NCBI GenBank assembly: GCA_937995995.1
Contig: CALKIP010000224.1
Span: 1-12,742 of the forward strand
Source: an uncultured bacterium
GTDB taxonomy: Bacteria; Gemmatimonadota; Gemmatimonadetes; Longimicrobiales; RSA9
Direction of reading: 5' to 3'
Length of the DNA: 12,742 bases
Part shown: piece after piece, positions 1 to 9,000 of the stretch
Layout of the letters: each line of letters begins with the position of its first letter
Position numbering within the stretch: position 1 is the first letter of the stretch
Notes under the pieces: generated by a model
Told to the model about the DNA's origin: nothing
The model's database searches: none
What the model saw: only the letters and a program-made list of their open reading frames with translations
Position numbers and translations under genes: made by a program

Positions 1-1605
1 CTCCGTCGTCGTCTGCCGCTGCCGCTTCTGCTCCTCGACCATACGCTCCACATCGGCAAGGAGCCGGCGCGCATCGTAGACGATGCCGTCCTTCACCGTC
101 CAGCGTATGCCGCCGACTCGCCGGATCCGGTTCTGCATGTCCACTCGAAGGTGGCCGGTGCCATAGAGGACTTTCAGGTTCTGCAGCGGATTCTCGGGAA
201 CGATCACCAGGTCCGCCAGCATCCCCGGCCGGATCAGACCGAACTCGACCGACCGGCCGGAGGGCTTGAAGAGCGTCTCGGCGCCGTGCAAGGTGGCTGC
301 GCGAATGACCTCGAGCGGATGGAACCCCGCCTCCTGGAGCAGTTCGAGCTCACGGATGTAGGCAAAGCCGTAGAGCTTGTAAATGAAGCCTGCGTCGGAG
401 CCGGTCGTCACTCTCCCGCCGGCGTTCTTGTAGTCGTTCAGGAAGGACATCCAGACGCGATAGAAGTTCTTCCATGCGATTTCGTCGGCCGTCGTCCAGT
501 CGAACCAGTACGATCCGTGTGCCTCGCGGCGGGGTTGGTAGAGGTACATCATCGACGGCAGCGTGTAGCGCTCGTGCCACTCCGCGGTCCGGGCCCTCAT
601 GAGGTCGCGGCTCGCCTCGTAGATCGTCAACGTCGGGTCGAGGGTGACGTCGAGCTCGAGCAGCTCGTCGATCAGCGCATTCCACTCGTCGCTTCCGCGT
701 TCGTGGACCTGGTCCCAGAGGCGTGCGACCTGACTGAAGCGATCGTACTCGTTCTGGTAGTTGAAGTCGACCGGGAAGCTCTGGACGTTGTGGTCTTTCA
801 GCAGCGCTTCGAACAAACCATAGAAGTGGGTAACGGTCCCGAGGCCGAGGCGCGCGGCATCGAGTGCATTCATGCGTGCCACGCCCATCTGCTGGAGGTG
901 TGCCGTCGTGCCGAGGCCTTGCTTGTTCGCCTCATCGATCAGCGCCGCCATGATCTCGGGATCGTACGATACGAGCTTCAGACCGTCGACTCCCCGCTCG
1001 GCGGCCCAGCGCACCCACTCGCGGGCCCTCTCGGGCGAGTCGACCGGGCCGCGGTCCCACCCCGAGCCCGGGCGCTGGTAGTTGAAGATACGCGGGGCGA
1101 CGATCTCGTTCCGCGCGCTCCGCTCCTTCTCGCTCCGGCTCCTCTCGAAGCCACCGAGCGACACGCCTCGCACCGTCGTCACGCCATGTGCCAGCCACAG
1201 CTTGTAGGCGTACTCGGCCTGTGGGTTCTTCGGCGGCCCACCCGCGTGCACGTGCAGGTCGACGAATCCCGGGAGCACGTACATCCCGGAGGCGTCGATC
1301 TCCTTCGTCGCACCCGTCGGCCGCCGCCCTTCATTGATCGGCACGCCGGGGTAGCCGACGGTGCGGACTTCGCGGATCCGGTTGCCCTCGATCACGATGT
1401 CGACCGGCCCAATCGGTGGCGCGCCCGTCCCATCGATCATGGTGGCGCCACGGATGATCAGCCGCTCGAAGGGCCCTTCGCCCTCTCCGGGCACACGGTC
1501 GGGCGCCGACTCGAGGCTCGGACGCTGGGCAGGCGCCGATGCCGCGAGCGCCAGTCCGACCACGAATGCAGTGGCAGTTGCCGCGATACCCCTGTGCAGC
1601 CGCAT
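1..1605 (-). CDS. Exported amidohydrolase-family protein, 3' end off the window
   Basis: Predicted periplasmic or secreted metal-dependent hydrolase of the amidohydrolase superfamily (imidazolonepropionase/prolidase-like group, COG1228 type). The substrate cannot be read from sequence. The ATG at 1605 is preceded by a good AAGGAG site. Residues 1 to ~27 form a signal peptide ending in an Ala-rich APAQ cleavage region. A short beta-sandwich segment follows (~48-112), then the TIM barrel with the metal motif H118-V-H120, a candidate bridging lysine K210 (GLKL), H236 (TAHLQ), H260 (THFYG) and D404 (GSDAG). All expected ligands are present. The closing beta segment at ~455-510 includes the typical PGMLADLVIV stretch. 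The 535 residues seen are near full family length, so probably only a short charged tail (rich in Q, R and T) lies beyond the edge. It lies downstream of the beta-barrel gene on the same strand, across a 226-bp gap with its own hairpin, so it is probably transcribed separately. Confidence 0.9.
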   Translation of the reverse strand, partial: MRLHRGIAATATAFVVGLALAASAPAQRPSLESAPDRVPGEGEGPFERLIIRGATMIDGTGAPPIGPVDIVIEGNRIREVRTVGYPGVPINEGRRPTGATKEIDASGMYVLPGFVDLHVHAGGPPKNPQAEYAYKLWLAHGVTTVRGVSLGGFERSRSEKERSARNEIVAPRIFNYQRPGSGWDRGPVDSPERAREWVRWAAERGVDGLKLVSYDPEIMAALIDEANKQGLGTTAHLQQMGVARMNALDAARLGLGTVTHFYGLFEALLKDHNVQSFPVDFNYQNEYDRFSQVARLWDQVHERGSDEWNALIDELLELDVTLDPTLTIYEASRDLMRARTAEWHERYTLPSMMYLYQPRREAHGSYWFDWTTADEIAWKNFYRVWMSFLNDYKNAGGRVTTGSDAGFIYKLYGFAYIRELELLQEAGFHPLEVIRAATLHGAETLFKPSGRSVEFGLIRPGMLADLVIVPENPLQNLKVLYGTGHLRVDMQNRIRRVGGIRWTVKDGIVYDARRLLADVERMVEEQKRQRQTTTE

Positions 1606-1656
1606 GGAGTCTCTCCTTTGGAGCGGTTGGGAGAATCAGAATCCATACGGTACGTG

Positions 1657-1686
1657 ATTACGCCTTCTGCGGCCAGATCGCGGCAA
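1657..1686 (-). promoter_or_regulatory. Possible sigma70-like promoter of the amidohydrolase gene
   Basis: Read on the minus strand, TTGCCG (1686-1681) and CGTAAT (1662-1657) are separated by 18 bp, each matching the sigma70 boxes at four of six positions. Transcription would begin about 45 nt before the ATG at 1605. This is a weak match in GC-rich DNA. The case rests mainly on position, between the upstream hairpin and the gene. Confidence 0.22.
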
Positions 1687-1734
1687 GGCGCTGAAGCGAT
1701 TCTCGGGCTCACTCCACGCCCGCGCCCGCTCGAC

Positions 1735-1784
1735 CCGGGAACCGGCAGATACCGCCAGCCCACGGACTCAGAGCCGGTTCCCGG
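1735..1784 (-). terminator. Inverted repeat, likely terminator after the beta-barrel gene
   Basis: CCGGGAACCGG (1735-1745) and CCGGTTCCCGG (1774-1784) are perfect 11-bp inverted copies around a 28-nt loop. The structure lies about 48 nt past the stop codon of the beta-barrel gene and well before the amidohydrolase start. That position suits transcription termination. No clear T tract follows, so it could instead be an RNA-stability hairpin or a protein-binding site. Confidence 0.45.
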
Positions 1785-1831
1785 AATACAGCTCGAGAGA
1801 CGGCCGAAGCCGAATCGACCCGAAGAGTAAC

Positions 1832-2560
1832 CTACCGCCTCCCCCCTGCCCCCATACTCACTCCGAGCTGGAAGGTCCAGAGATTGGTCTCGCTGTGGTT
1901 CGGCGTGAAGCTGATGCTGCCATCCGGGTGGTCGATGATGTCTCCCTTGCGGAGGTACTTGGCCTCGCCGTTGCCGTGGTAGCGGGCGCTCAGATCGATC
2001 GAGATCGGCCGGGCGCCGCCGCGTAGCGGGATGTAGAGCCCGCCACCGCCAGTCCACGCGAAGGTGAGGTCGTCGAAGTTGGTGTCCGAGGCGAAATCTC
2101 GATTGTCGCCCCGGCCGCGGAGCGAGGATGACGTACTGAAGTAGCTCAGACCGATCGAGCCGGTCACGTAGGGGCGGACCCGGCCTGTGGGAAGGCCGAT
2201 CTGTGGGCCGACGCCGAGATATGCGATGTTGTTGCTCGTCGTCAGGTCGAGCCCGACCCGGCACCCGACGGTGCTGCTGAAGCACACGGTCTGTCGTTCG
2301 TTGCCGTAGACGAGGAAGCCGAGGTCGCCGCGCAACCCGAGCCATCCACTCTCATCCAGGCGATAGATCCCGTGGAGCGAGGCGCCGAACCCATTGTCCA
2401 CCAGTTCGCCGAACGGCCCGACGGGGTTGCCGTAGTTCAGGCTCCCGCCCACGAACCCCCTCGCGGGCCCCACTTCTTCATCGCGCCACTCCTGCGCCCA
2501 AAGCGCCGGCGCGGCCACGAATAGGGCGCCCAGCGCGAAGATCCACGTGCATCGTCTCAT
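1832..2560 (-). CDS. Predicted outer-membrane beta-barrel protein, 242 aa
   Basis: Small exported protein with the look of an OmpA/OmpW-type or opacity-like eight-stranded barrel. The exact family is not recognised. The ATG at 2560 is chosen because GGAG lies 9 nt upstream and a clean signal peptide follows (MRR, a hydrophobic core, cleavage after ALWA near residue 22). The frame stays open upstream to 2779, but those residues are Arg-rich and unlike a leader. The mature protein alternates Gly/aromatic beta strands: residues ~35-65, 73-86, 113-120, 129-142, 165-178, 186-195 and 227-236. The C-terminal LWTFQLGVSMG resembles a last barrel strand, although the protein ends in GGRR rather than a terminal aromatic residue. 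C93 and C100 sit seven residues apart in a predicted loop and could form a disulfide. The gene appears monocistronic, with hairpins on both sides and a palindrome upstream that may regulate it. The role is unknown; an adhesin, porin or structural protein are all possible. Confidence 0.8.
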   Translation of the reverse strand: MRRCTWIFALGALFVAAPALWAQEWRDEEVGPARGFVGGSLNYGNPVGPFGELVDNGFGASLHGIYRLDESGWLGLRGDLGFLVYGNERQTVCFSSTVGCRVGLDLTTSNNIAYLGVGPQIGLPTGRVRPYVTGSIGLSYFSTSSSLRGRGDNRDFASDTNFDDLTFAWTGGGGLYIPLRGGARPISIDLSARYHGNGEAKYLRKGDIIDHPDGSISFTPNHSETNLWTFQLGVSMGAGGRR

Positions 2561-2673
2561 CGATCGTACTCCAAGTCTCTTCGAGTCGTGGGCGGACGCG
2601 AGCGCGCGGGCAATCCAGCGCCGACGCGGCTGCACGCATCCGCCGCGTGATCCCGATGACGAGCGATGCCCGT

Positions 2674-2688
2674 GGAATGTGACATTCC
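2674..2688. promoter_or_regulatory. 15-bp palindrome, candidate operator
   Basis: GGAATGTGACATTCC is a perfect 7+1+7 dyad, and the flanking CG on each side (2671-2672 and 2690-2691) extends the symmetry past one mismatch. It is AT-richer than its surroundings and lies 114 bp before the beta-barrel start, where a dimeric regulator could bind. No regulator gene is visible in the window. It could also act as a second small hairpin behind the adjacent larger one. Confidence 0.35.
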
Positions 2689-2698
2689 GCGACGAAAT

Positions 2699-2738
2699 GC
2701 ACCGCGCCGCCCCGTGGTATACATGGGCGGCGCGGTGC
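2699..2738 (-). terminator. 14-bp-stem hairpin, likely terminator of the TPR lipoprotein gene
   Basis: GCACCGCGCCGCCC (2699-2712) and GGGCGGCGCGGTGC (2725-2738) are perfect inverted copies around a 12-nt loop containing GTATAC. On the minus strand the hairpin starts about 80 nt past the stop of the lipoprotein gene and is followed by ATTTCG, a weak T-rich stretch. It separates that gene from the beta-barrel gene, which fits a terminator. Confidence 0.5.
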
Positions 2739-2819
2739 GAGTTTCCTGCTGCGGGGCGCGGCATGATTGGCCCGATCAATCAATGGTGCTCCTCCACCGC
2801 GACCCGACCGGGGCCGGTG

Positions 2820-5783
2820 TTACACCCCCACGCCGGCCAGCGCCTCCGTGAACTGACGCTGGAAGTCCGGGCCGAGCGGGAGCGGCAGGCCATCCGCCTC
2901 GGTGACGACGGTGCGTGCGGCGTCGTCGCGGCCGGCGCGGACGAGGAGCCGGGCGAGCTCGAGACGTGCACGGAGGTGGTAGGGGTTGGCCTCGAGCGCT
3001 TCGCGGTAGGCGTTTTCGGCACCGTAGATGGCGCCGCGCCGCGCCGCGACCCACCCGTCGGCGAAGGCGCGCTCGGCACGCTCCACGCGATTGCGACCGC
3101 TGCGCGCATCGTTCAGTACGCTCTGGGCACGGCGCGTCTCGCCGAGGGAGGCCAGGACACGTGCGTAGGGCAGGTTGGCGCTTCCTGCCTCCATCGTCCC
3201 ATCGTAGATCGGCCCGATCGCCGCCCACGCGGCATCTGCATTTCCTCGTGCGATCTCGAGTTCGGCGATCGTCACCATGTAGTCGGCGCGCGGGCGTCCG
3301 GCGGCGCTCAGGATGCGGAGTCCTTCGCGGAGCGTGGCGATGGCCTCCTCATCGCGACCGGCCGCGGCCAGCGCCTCGGCGTACTGCAGCCGGTGCTCGT
3401 AGTGCTGCGGCTTGCGGCGCACCAGGTCGGCCAGGAACTCCACGGCCTCGCCCGAATAGCCGATCCGTGCGCGCAGCATGTTGACGAACGCCGCGGCCTC
3501 ATCGCGCCGATCACGCAGGTACGTCGAGATCGTCGGCGCTTCGGCCACGTACGACTCCGCGGTCCGGATCGCATCGGGGATGCGGGCGTGGGCCAGGTAG
3601 AGCTCGCGCAGGTCGCGGTTGAGCGAGGCCCGCTCGGCCAGATCGGTCTCGAGCGAGATCGCCTTGCGATAGAGTTCGACCTGCTGCTCGAAGGCGCGAT
3701 CCAGGTCCAGCTCCCAGCCACGGGCGCGTGCACCGATGAACTTCGCCCGCTCGCGGTAGACGGGCGCGTACGTGGAGTCGACCGCCTGGGCCCGATTGAG
3801 CCACCGCTCGGCGACGGGGTACTGCCCGGCCTCGCGGTGCAGTTCCGCGTAGCTCAGGAGCGCAGGCAGGTAGTCGGGCGCGTGCACGAGCGCGCTGTCC
3901 AGGTACATCCGGCCCAGCCACTGGCGGCCGGCCCACCCGGTGCGTTGCGAGCGCGGCGTCCTGCCGTTGCGGGAGAGCTCGGACAACTCGATGTAGACCT
4001 CGGCCCAGTTGCTGCTCAGCGCGTTGCGGTCGCCCTCCAGGTACGCCTGCTGCCGCGTGACGAGCGAATCGACGAAGGCGTACGTCTCGGGATCGAGTCG
4101 CCGCAGGTCGTCGGCGGTGTTCATCGACTTGTGCGTGAGCGGGTGCGCCTTGACGGGAGAGAGGTACGCCTCGTACGCCTGGGCGAAGAACTCGCTCTCG
4201 TTGTTCGCCGCGTAGTAGTCGATCGTGCGCCCGGCCTCCATCGCCGCGTGGTAGAGGTCGCGGATGCGCCGTACCTCGGCATCGCTCAGCACCGTGCCGT
4301 GGAAGAGGTGCACGAACTCGTGGAGCAGGACGTTGCGCTCCCAGTGCGCACCGCGCTCCACGTACTCGATCCCCGTCGCGCCGCCACCGATCCCGCGGAT
4401 GTCCATCCACTGCCGGTTGTCGAACGTCGTGATGCTGCGCAGCGTCGGACGCTCCATCGCCTCGGCCAGGTCCACGTGGAGCGGCGGGATCGTGAAGGTG
4501 CGCTGCAGCCGACGCAGGAGCGGCACGTAGGCACTGGCCGGGCCGAGCTGGCGGCGCACCATCTTCGCGACGCGCTCGCCGGGGTACTGGTCCACGTCGT
4601 CGAAGACCTCGGCGAAGTGCCCGTCGTCGGGGAGCGGCGTCGCCTCGATCTCCGCCTCGAGCGAGTCGAATGCCGCGAGGTAGGCGAACTGGCGCTGCTT
4701 GATGACGGCGGCGAGCCCGTTGTGCGCGGGTCCGTAGTGCGGCTTGCGCTCGAGGAGCGCCGCGAAGGTGGCCTGGGCGGAGTCCAGGCGCTCGGCGAGC
4801 GGCGTGCCGTACGCCATGTAGAACGCCGAGCCGCGCGTCAGCGCCGGAAGGACGGACTCGGGGTACTCGCGCTCGACCGCGTGCGTCAGCGCGACCGCGC
4901 CCGCCACATCGTCCCTCGCGATCAGCCGGTCGGCCTCACGCAGGCGCTCGCGCACGATGCTGTCGGTCGGGCTCGCGTAATCCGCGTAGGTCAGGTTCGT
5001 GTGCCCGTTCCCCCAGTGCCAGTGGGTCGGCAGGTGCAGCGGGTCGGCCTCGAGTGCCAGCTCCCACTGCGCCGCCATGTCGTCGAGCTGACTGGCGTCG
5101 ACGCGTCGCCAGATGGCGTAGCCGTAGCCGAAGCGCGCTTCGGCGTTGAACGGCTCCAGCTCGAGTGCTCGACGCAGCGGCTCCTCGGCCGCCGCCGGGT
5201 CCTCGTTCCAGAAGTGGACGTCGGCCTCGAGGACGTAGGCGTCGGCGTTCTTGCGGTCCCAGCTCCGCACTCGCTCCGCCCACTCGAGCGCTTCGTCGTA
5301 CTTCTTCTCGAGCAGCCGGATCCGGCCGAGGAGGACGCCCGCCTCCGGATCGCGCGCATCGGCGAGTGATGCCGCGAGTGACGACGCCGCCTCCAGGTCC
5401 CACGCCTGGAGCAGAAGCCGCGCCTGGAGCAACTGCGCCGCACGGTTCCCGGATTCGGCGGCGAGTGCCCGTTCGACCAGCGCCTCCGCCTCGTCATAGC
5501 GGTGCTGCCGGAAGCGCAGTTCTGCCGCCGCCGCGAGGAGCGGGGCGGACTCCTCACTCGCCGCGATCACCGAATCGGCCTCAGGCCACAGCCCCAGTTC
5601 GACCATGCGCAGCACGCGCTCGGACGGGTCCAGATCGTCCGCGGCGAGGACCGCGGCGCGCTCATCTTCGAGGACGACGCGGGCGCTCTCGACATCGTCC
5701 GCGGGGATCGGCGGCCGGTCGGCGCCACACGCCCAGACGATGAGAAGGAGCAGGGGCCAGAGATTGGAGATGGGCCGGATCAT
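2820..5783 (-). CDS. Lipoprotein with TPR-like repeats flanking an HExxH metallopeptidase core, 987 aa
   Basis: Large envelope protein of unassigned family. The ATG at 5783 has GAAGGTGA just upstream. A lipoprotein signal follows, with a hydrophobic run and a lipobox VWAC placing the acylated Cys at residue 19, so it is probably membrane-anchored and faces the periplasm or cell surface. Residues ~55-260 hold helical TPR-like repeats (for example around 86-108, 153-175 and 196-213). The middle carries HEFVH (H488, E489, H492), and 37-39 residues later NESEFFAQ (E529, E531) offers a glutamate third ligand, as in gluzincin-type zinc peptidases. Residues ~615-987 return to TPR-like repeats (646-668, 802-821 and 920-962). 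The metal site looks intact, so activity is plausible, but substrate and partners are unknown. TPRs usually bind proteins, so the repeats may position the substrate. It is flanked by likely terminators and probably transcribed alone. Confidence 0.88.
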   Translation of the reverse strand: MIRPISNLWPLLLLIVWACGADRPPIPADDVESARVVLEDERAAVLAADDLDPSERVLRMVELGLWPEADSVIAASEESAPLLAAAAELRFRQHRYDEAEALVERALAAESGNRAAQLLQARLLLQAWDLEAASSLAASLADARDPEAGVLLGRIRLLEKKYDEALEWAERVRSWDRKNADAYVLEADVHFWNEDPAAAEEPLRRALELEPFNAEARFGYGYAIWRRVDASQLDDMAAQWELALEADPLHLPTHWHWGNGHTNLTYADYASPTDSIVRERLREADRLIARDDVAGAVALTHAVEREYPESVLPALTRGSAFYMAYGTPLAERLDSAQATFAALLERKPHYGPAHNGLAAVIKQRQFAYLAAFDSLEAEIEATPLPDDGHFAEVFDDVDQYPGERVAKMVRRQLGPASAYVPLLRRLQRTFTIPPLHVDLAEAMERPTLRSITTFDNRQWMDIRGIGGGATGIEYVERGAHWERNVLLHEFVHLFHGTVLSDAEVRRIRDLYHAAMEAGRTIDYYAANNESEFFAQAYEAYLSPVKAHPLTHKSMNTADDLRRLDPETYAFVDSLVTRQQAYLEGDRNALSSNWAEVYIELSELSRNGRTPRSQRTGWAGRQWLGRMYLDSALVHAPDYLPALLSYAELHREAGQYPVAERWLNRAQAVDSTYAPVYRERAKFIGARARGWELDLDRAFEQQVELYRKAISLETDLAERASLNRDLRELYLAHARIPDAIRTAESYVAEAPTISTYLRDRRDEAAAFVNMLRARIGYSGEAVEFLADLVRRKPQHYEHRLQYAEALAAAGRDEEAIATLREGLRILSAAGRPRADYMVTIAELEIARGNADAAWAAIGPIYDGTMEAGSANLPYARVLASLGETRRAQSVLNDARSGRNRVERAERAFADGWVAARRGAIYGAENAYREALEANPYHLRARLELARLLVRAGRDDAARTVVTEADGLPLPLGPDFQRQFTEALAGVGV

Positions 5784-5832
5784 GTCACCTTCGATCCGTT
5801 GAGGTTGTAGACTTCAGTGGACTGCCGCGACG

Positions 5833-5857
5833 CGCCCCGCACTCACCTTCCGGGGCG
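5833..5857. repeat. 7-bp-stem GC-rich hairpin upstream of the TPR lipoprotein gene
   Basis: CGCCCCG (5833-5839) and CGGGGCG (5851-5857) are inverted copies around an 11-nt loop, 50 to 74 nt before the lipoprotein ATG. It could lie in the 5' leader of that transcript or in its promoter. Short GC stems arise often by chance in such DNA, so any function is open. Confidence 0.25.
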
Positions 5858-5953
5858 GAACGCCCGAATGGACCGGCGCCGGGGTGGGAGAGGCCGGGCC
5901 GGGCACGTCGAATCTCGCACGGCAGTCCGAGGCCGGCCAGCCGACGAAGATTC

Positions 5954-6009
5954 GGCACGCGCCGCATCGCACACCGCCACCCTACGGTGCTCGCGATGCG
6001 GCGCGTGCC
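5954..6009 (-). terminator. 17-bp perfect inverted repeat just after carB, terminator-like
   Basis: GGCACGCGCCGCATCGC (5954-5970) and GCGATGCGGCGCGTGCC (5993-6009) match without error. Inside the 22-nt loop, CACCG (5972-5976) and CGGTG (5985-5989) extend the stem. On the minus strand it begins 5 nt after the carB stop codon. The sequence after it (GAATCTTCG) lacks a real T tract, so it may end transcription without one, protect the carB mRNA 3' end, or be a member of a dispersed extragenic repeat. Confidence 0.6.
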
Positions 6010-6014
6010 CACAT

Positions 6015-9000
6015 TCAGCCCGCCAGGCGCGTGCTCGCGCCGACCGCGCCGGGCTCGAAACGCTCCTGCAGGCTGCGCACGTCGCGCTCCCTCGAGCGCA
6101 GCGCGATCACCGCATCACACGCGGCCGACGCCGCGGAAAGCGTCGTGCAGTACGGAACCTTGTAGACGATCGCCGCGCGCCGCATCGCGTAGTCGTCGTA
6201 CTGCGACTTCTTGCCGAGCGGCGTATTGATCAGCAGCTGCACCTCGCCGCTGATGATCCGGTCCACGATGTTCGGCCTGCCTTCGCCGACCTTGTAGATC
6301 CGCTCGGCCGGGATGCCTCGGGCATTCAGGTAGCGCCAGGTTCCTTCCGTGGCCAGGATCCGGAAGCCCAGGTCGTGGAAGCGCCGCAGGATCGGCGTGA
6401 CCGTCGCCTTGTCGCCGTCGTTGACCGTGACCACGATCGTGCCACCCAGCGGCAGTGCGGCGCCCGCCGAGATCTGCGCCTTCGCGAACGCCATCCCGAA
6501 CGACTCGTCGAAGCCCATGACCTCGCCCGTGGAGCGCATCTCCGGGCCGAGGATCACGTCCACGTCGAATTTGTTGAACGGGAAGACCGCTTCCTTGACC
6601 GCCACGCCGGGGACACAAAAGTCCGACGCCGCGCCGGCGTCGCGTGGCGCCGTGTCGAGCTGCAGTTCGTCGAGGCGCTTGCCGGCCATCACGCTCGAGG
6701 CGAGCTGTGCCAGCGGCACTCCCGCGGCCTTGGAGATGAACGGCACCGTCCGTGATGCACGGGGGTTCACCTCGAGCACGTAGACCGTGCCATCCCTGAT
6801 GGCGTACTGCACGTTGATCAGTCCGACCACGCCGAGCCGCCGGGCGAACTCGCGCGTCAGGCGACGGATCTCGGCGACCTCGTGGTCCTTGAGCAGGAAC
6901 GGCGGCAGCACGCACGCCGAGTCGCCGGAGTGCACGCCGGCATCCTCGATGTGCTGCATCACGCCCGCGATGACCACATCCTCTCCATCGGAGAGCGCGT
7001 CGACGTCGGCCTCGAAGGCGTCTTCGAGGAAGCGGTCGATCAGCACCGGCCGGTCGGGCGCGGCACGGACGGCGCGCTCGAAGTAGTCGAGGAGCGATGC
7101 CTCGTCGTAGACGATCTCCATCGCCCGGCCGCCGAGGACGTAGGACGGCCGCACCAGGACCGGGTAGCCGACCTCGGCGGCGACCTTCACCGCCTGCTCC
7201 GTGCTCGTCGCGATTCCGTTGGGCGGGACCGTCGCACCGATCTCGCGGCAGAGCGCGGCGAACCGGTCGCGGTCCTCGGCCCGGTCGATCGCATCGACCG
7301 TGGTGCCCAGGATCGGCACGCCGAGCTCGGCGAGTGGTCCGGCCAGCTTGAGCGGCGTCTGCCCGCCGAGCTGCACGATGAGTCCCATCGGCCGCTCGCG
7401 TTCGACGATCTCGAGGACATCCTCGAGGGTGAGCGGCTCGAAGTAGAGCTTGTCCGAGATGTCGAAGTTGGTCGAGACCGTCTCGGGGTTCGAGTTGACC
7501 ATGATCGTCTCGAACCCATCGGCGCGAAGCGCGAGCGCGGCCTGTACGCAGCAGTAGTCGAACTCGATCCCCTGCCCGATACGGTTCGGCCCGCTGCCGA
7601 GGATGATCACCTTCTTCCGATCCGACGCCGGCGCTTCCGACTCGTCCTCGTACGCCGAGTACAGATACGGCGTCTGCGCCGGGAACTCGCCCGCACAGGT
7701 GTCGACCGTGTGGTACGTCGGGCGCACGCCGAGCTTCCAGCGAAGTTCGCGGATCTCGCGCTCCTCCACGCCACGCAGGCGGGCGAGCTGTGCGTCGGAA
7801 AAACCGAGGCGTTTCATGCGGCGGAGCGCGGCGGCATCGATGCCCGCCGGCTGCAGGCCGGCCCACCACCGCTCGGCCTCGACCAGCTCGGCGAGCTGGG
7901 CCAGGAACCACGGGTCGATCGCGGTGAGCTCGTGGAGCTCACCAATCGAGAAGCCGGCCTCGAGGGCGCGCTTGAGCTGGAAGGCACGCTCGGCGGTCGG
8001 GCGGCGTAGCGCGACGCGCAGCGCATCGTCCGAGTCGTCGGCCAGTACGTCGTCTGCCGGCCGCGCACCGACGTCCCACCCCGCGCGATCGATCTCGAGC
8101 CCGCGGATCGCCTTCTGCCACGCCTGCTTGAAGGTGCGCCCGATCGCCATCGTCTCGCCCACCGCCTTCATCTGCACGCCGAGCGTGTCATCGGCCTTGG
8201 GGAACTTCTCGAAGGCGAAGCGCGGAAACTTGACGACGACGTAGTCGAGCACCGGCTCGAACGAGGCCGGCGTGCTCTCGGTGATCGCGTTCGGGATCTC
8301 GTCGAGCGTGTAGCCGACGGCGAGCTTGGCGCTGATCCGCGCGATCGGGAAGCCGGTCGCCTTGGAGGCCAGCGCAGAGGAGCGCGACACGCGCGGGTTC
8401 ATCTCGACGACGAGAAGTTCGCCCGTCTCGGGGTGGGTCGCGAACTGGATGTTGCACCCGCCTGCCGCGACGCCGATCTCGCGGATGATGCGGAGCGCCG
8501 CATCCCGCATCTTCTGGTACTCGACATCGGTGATCGTCTGGGCCGGCGCGACGGTGATCGAATCGCCCGTGTGCACGCCCATCGGGTCGAAGTTCTCGAT
8601 CGAGCAGACGATGACGACGTTGTCGGCACCGTCGCGCATGACCTCGAGTTCGAACTCCTTCCAGCCGATGACCGAGCGATCGATCAACACCTCGTGGACG
8701 GGCGACAGGTCGAGTCCGCGCTGGACCTTCTCCCTGAACTCCTCGAGGTTGTACGCGGTGCCGCCGCCGGTGCCGCCGAGCGTGAACGAGGGGCGGATGA
8801 TCGCCGGGTAGCCCACGTCCTCGACGATCTGGAGCGCCTCGTCGAGCGTCTTGGCGAAGCCGCCGTGCGGGACCTGGAGCCCGATGCGCGCCATCGCCTC
8901 GGCGAATTCCTCGCGGTCCTCCGCCATCCGGATCGCGCGGGCGTCCGCGCCGATCAACTCGACGCCGTACTTCTCGAGCACGCCCGAATCGTAGAGCTCG

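Noticed and set aside
151..1830. Plus-strand open frame of 559 codons opposite the amidohydrolase
   Set aside because: The minus strand has the signal peptide and all metal ligands of an amidohydrolase. The plus frame has no recognisable domain.
2547..5369. Very long plus-strand open frame (940 codons) across the TPR lipoprotein gene
   Set aside because: It is antisense to a gene with a clear lipobox and catalytic motif. Its product is low-complexity Arg/Val/Gly sequence typical of the mirror frame in GC-rich DNA.
5785..6012. 75-codon minus-strand ORF after carB
   Set aside because: It spans the 17-bp hairpin and another GC stem, has no ribosome site and no domain. It is best read as intergenic.
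6115..7911. Second minus-strand open frame of 598 codons inside carB
   Set aside because: It is an offset frame of carB, Arg/Ala/Gly-rich, with no domain.
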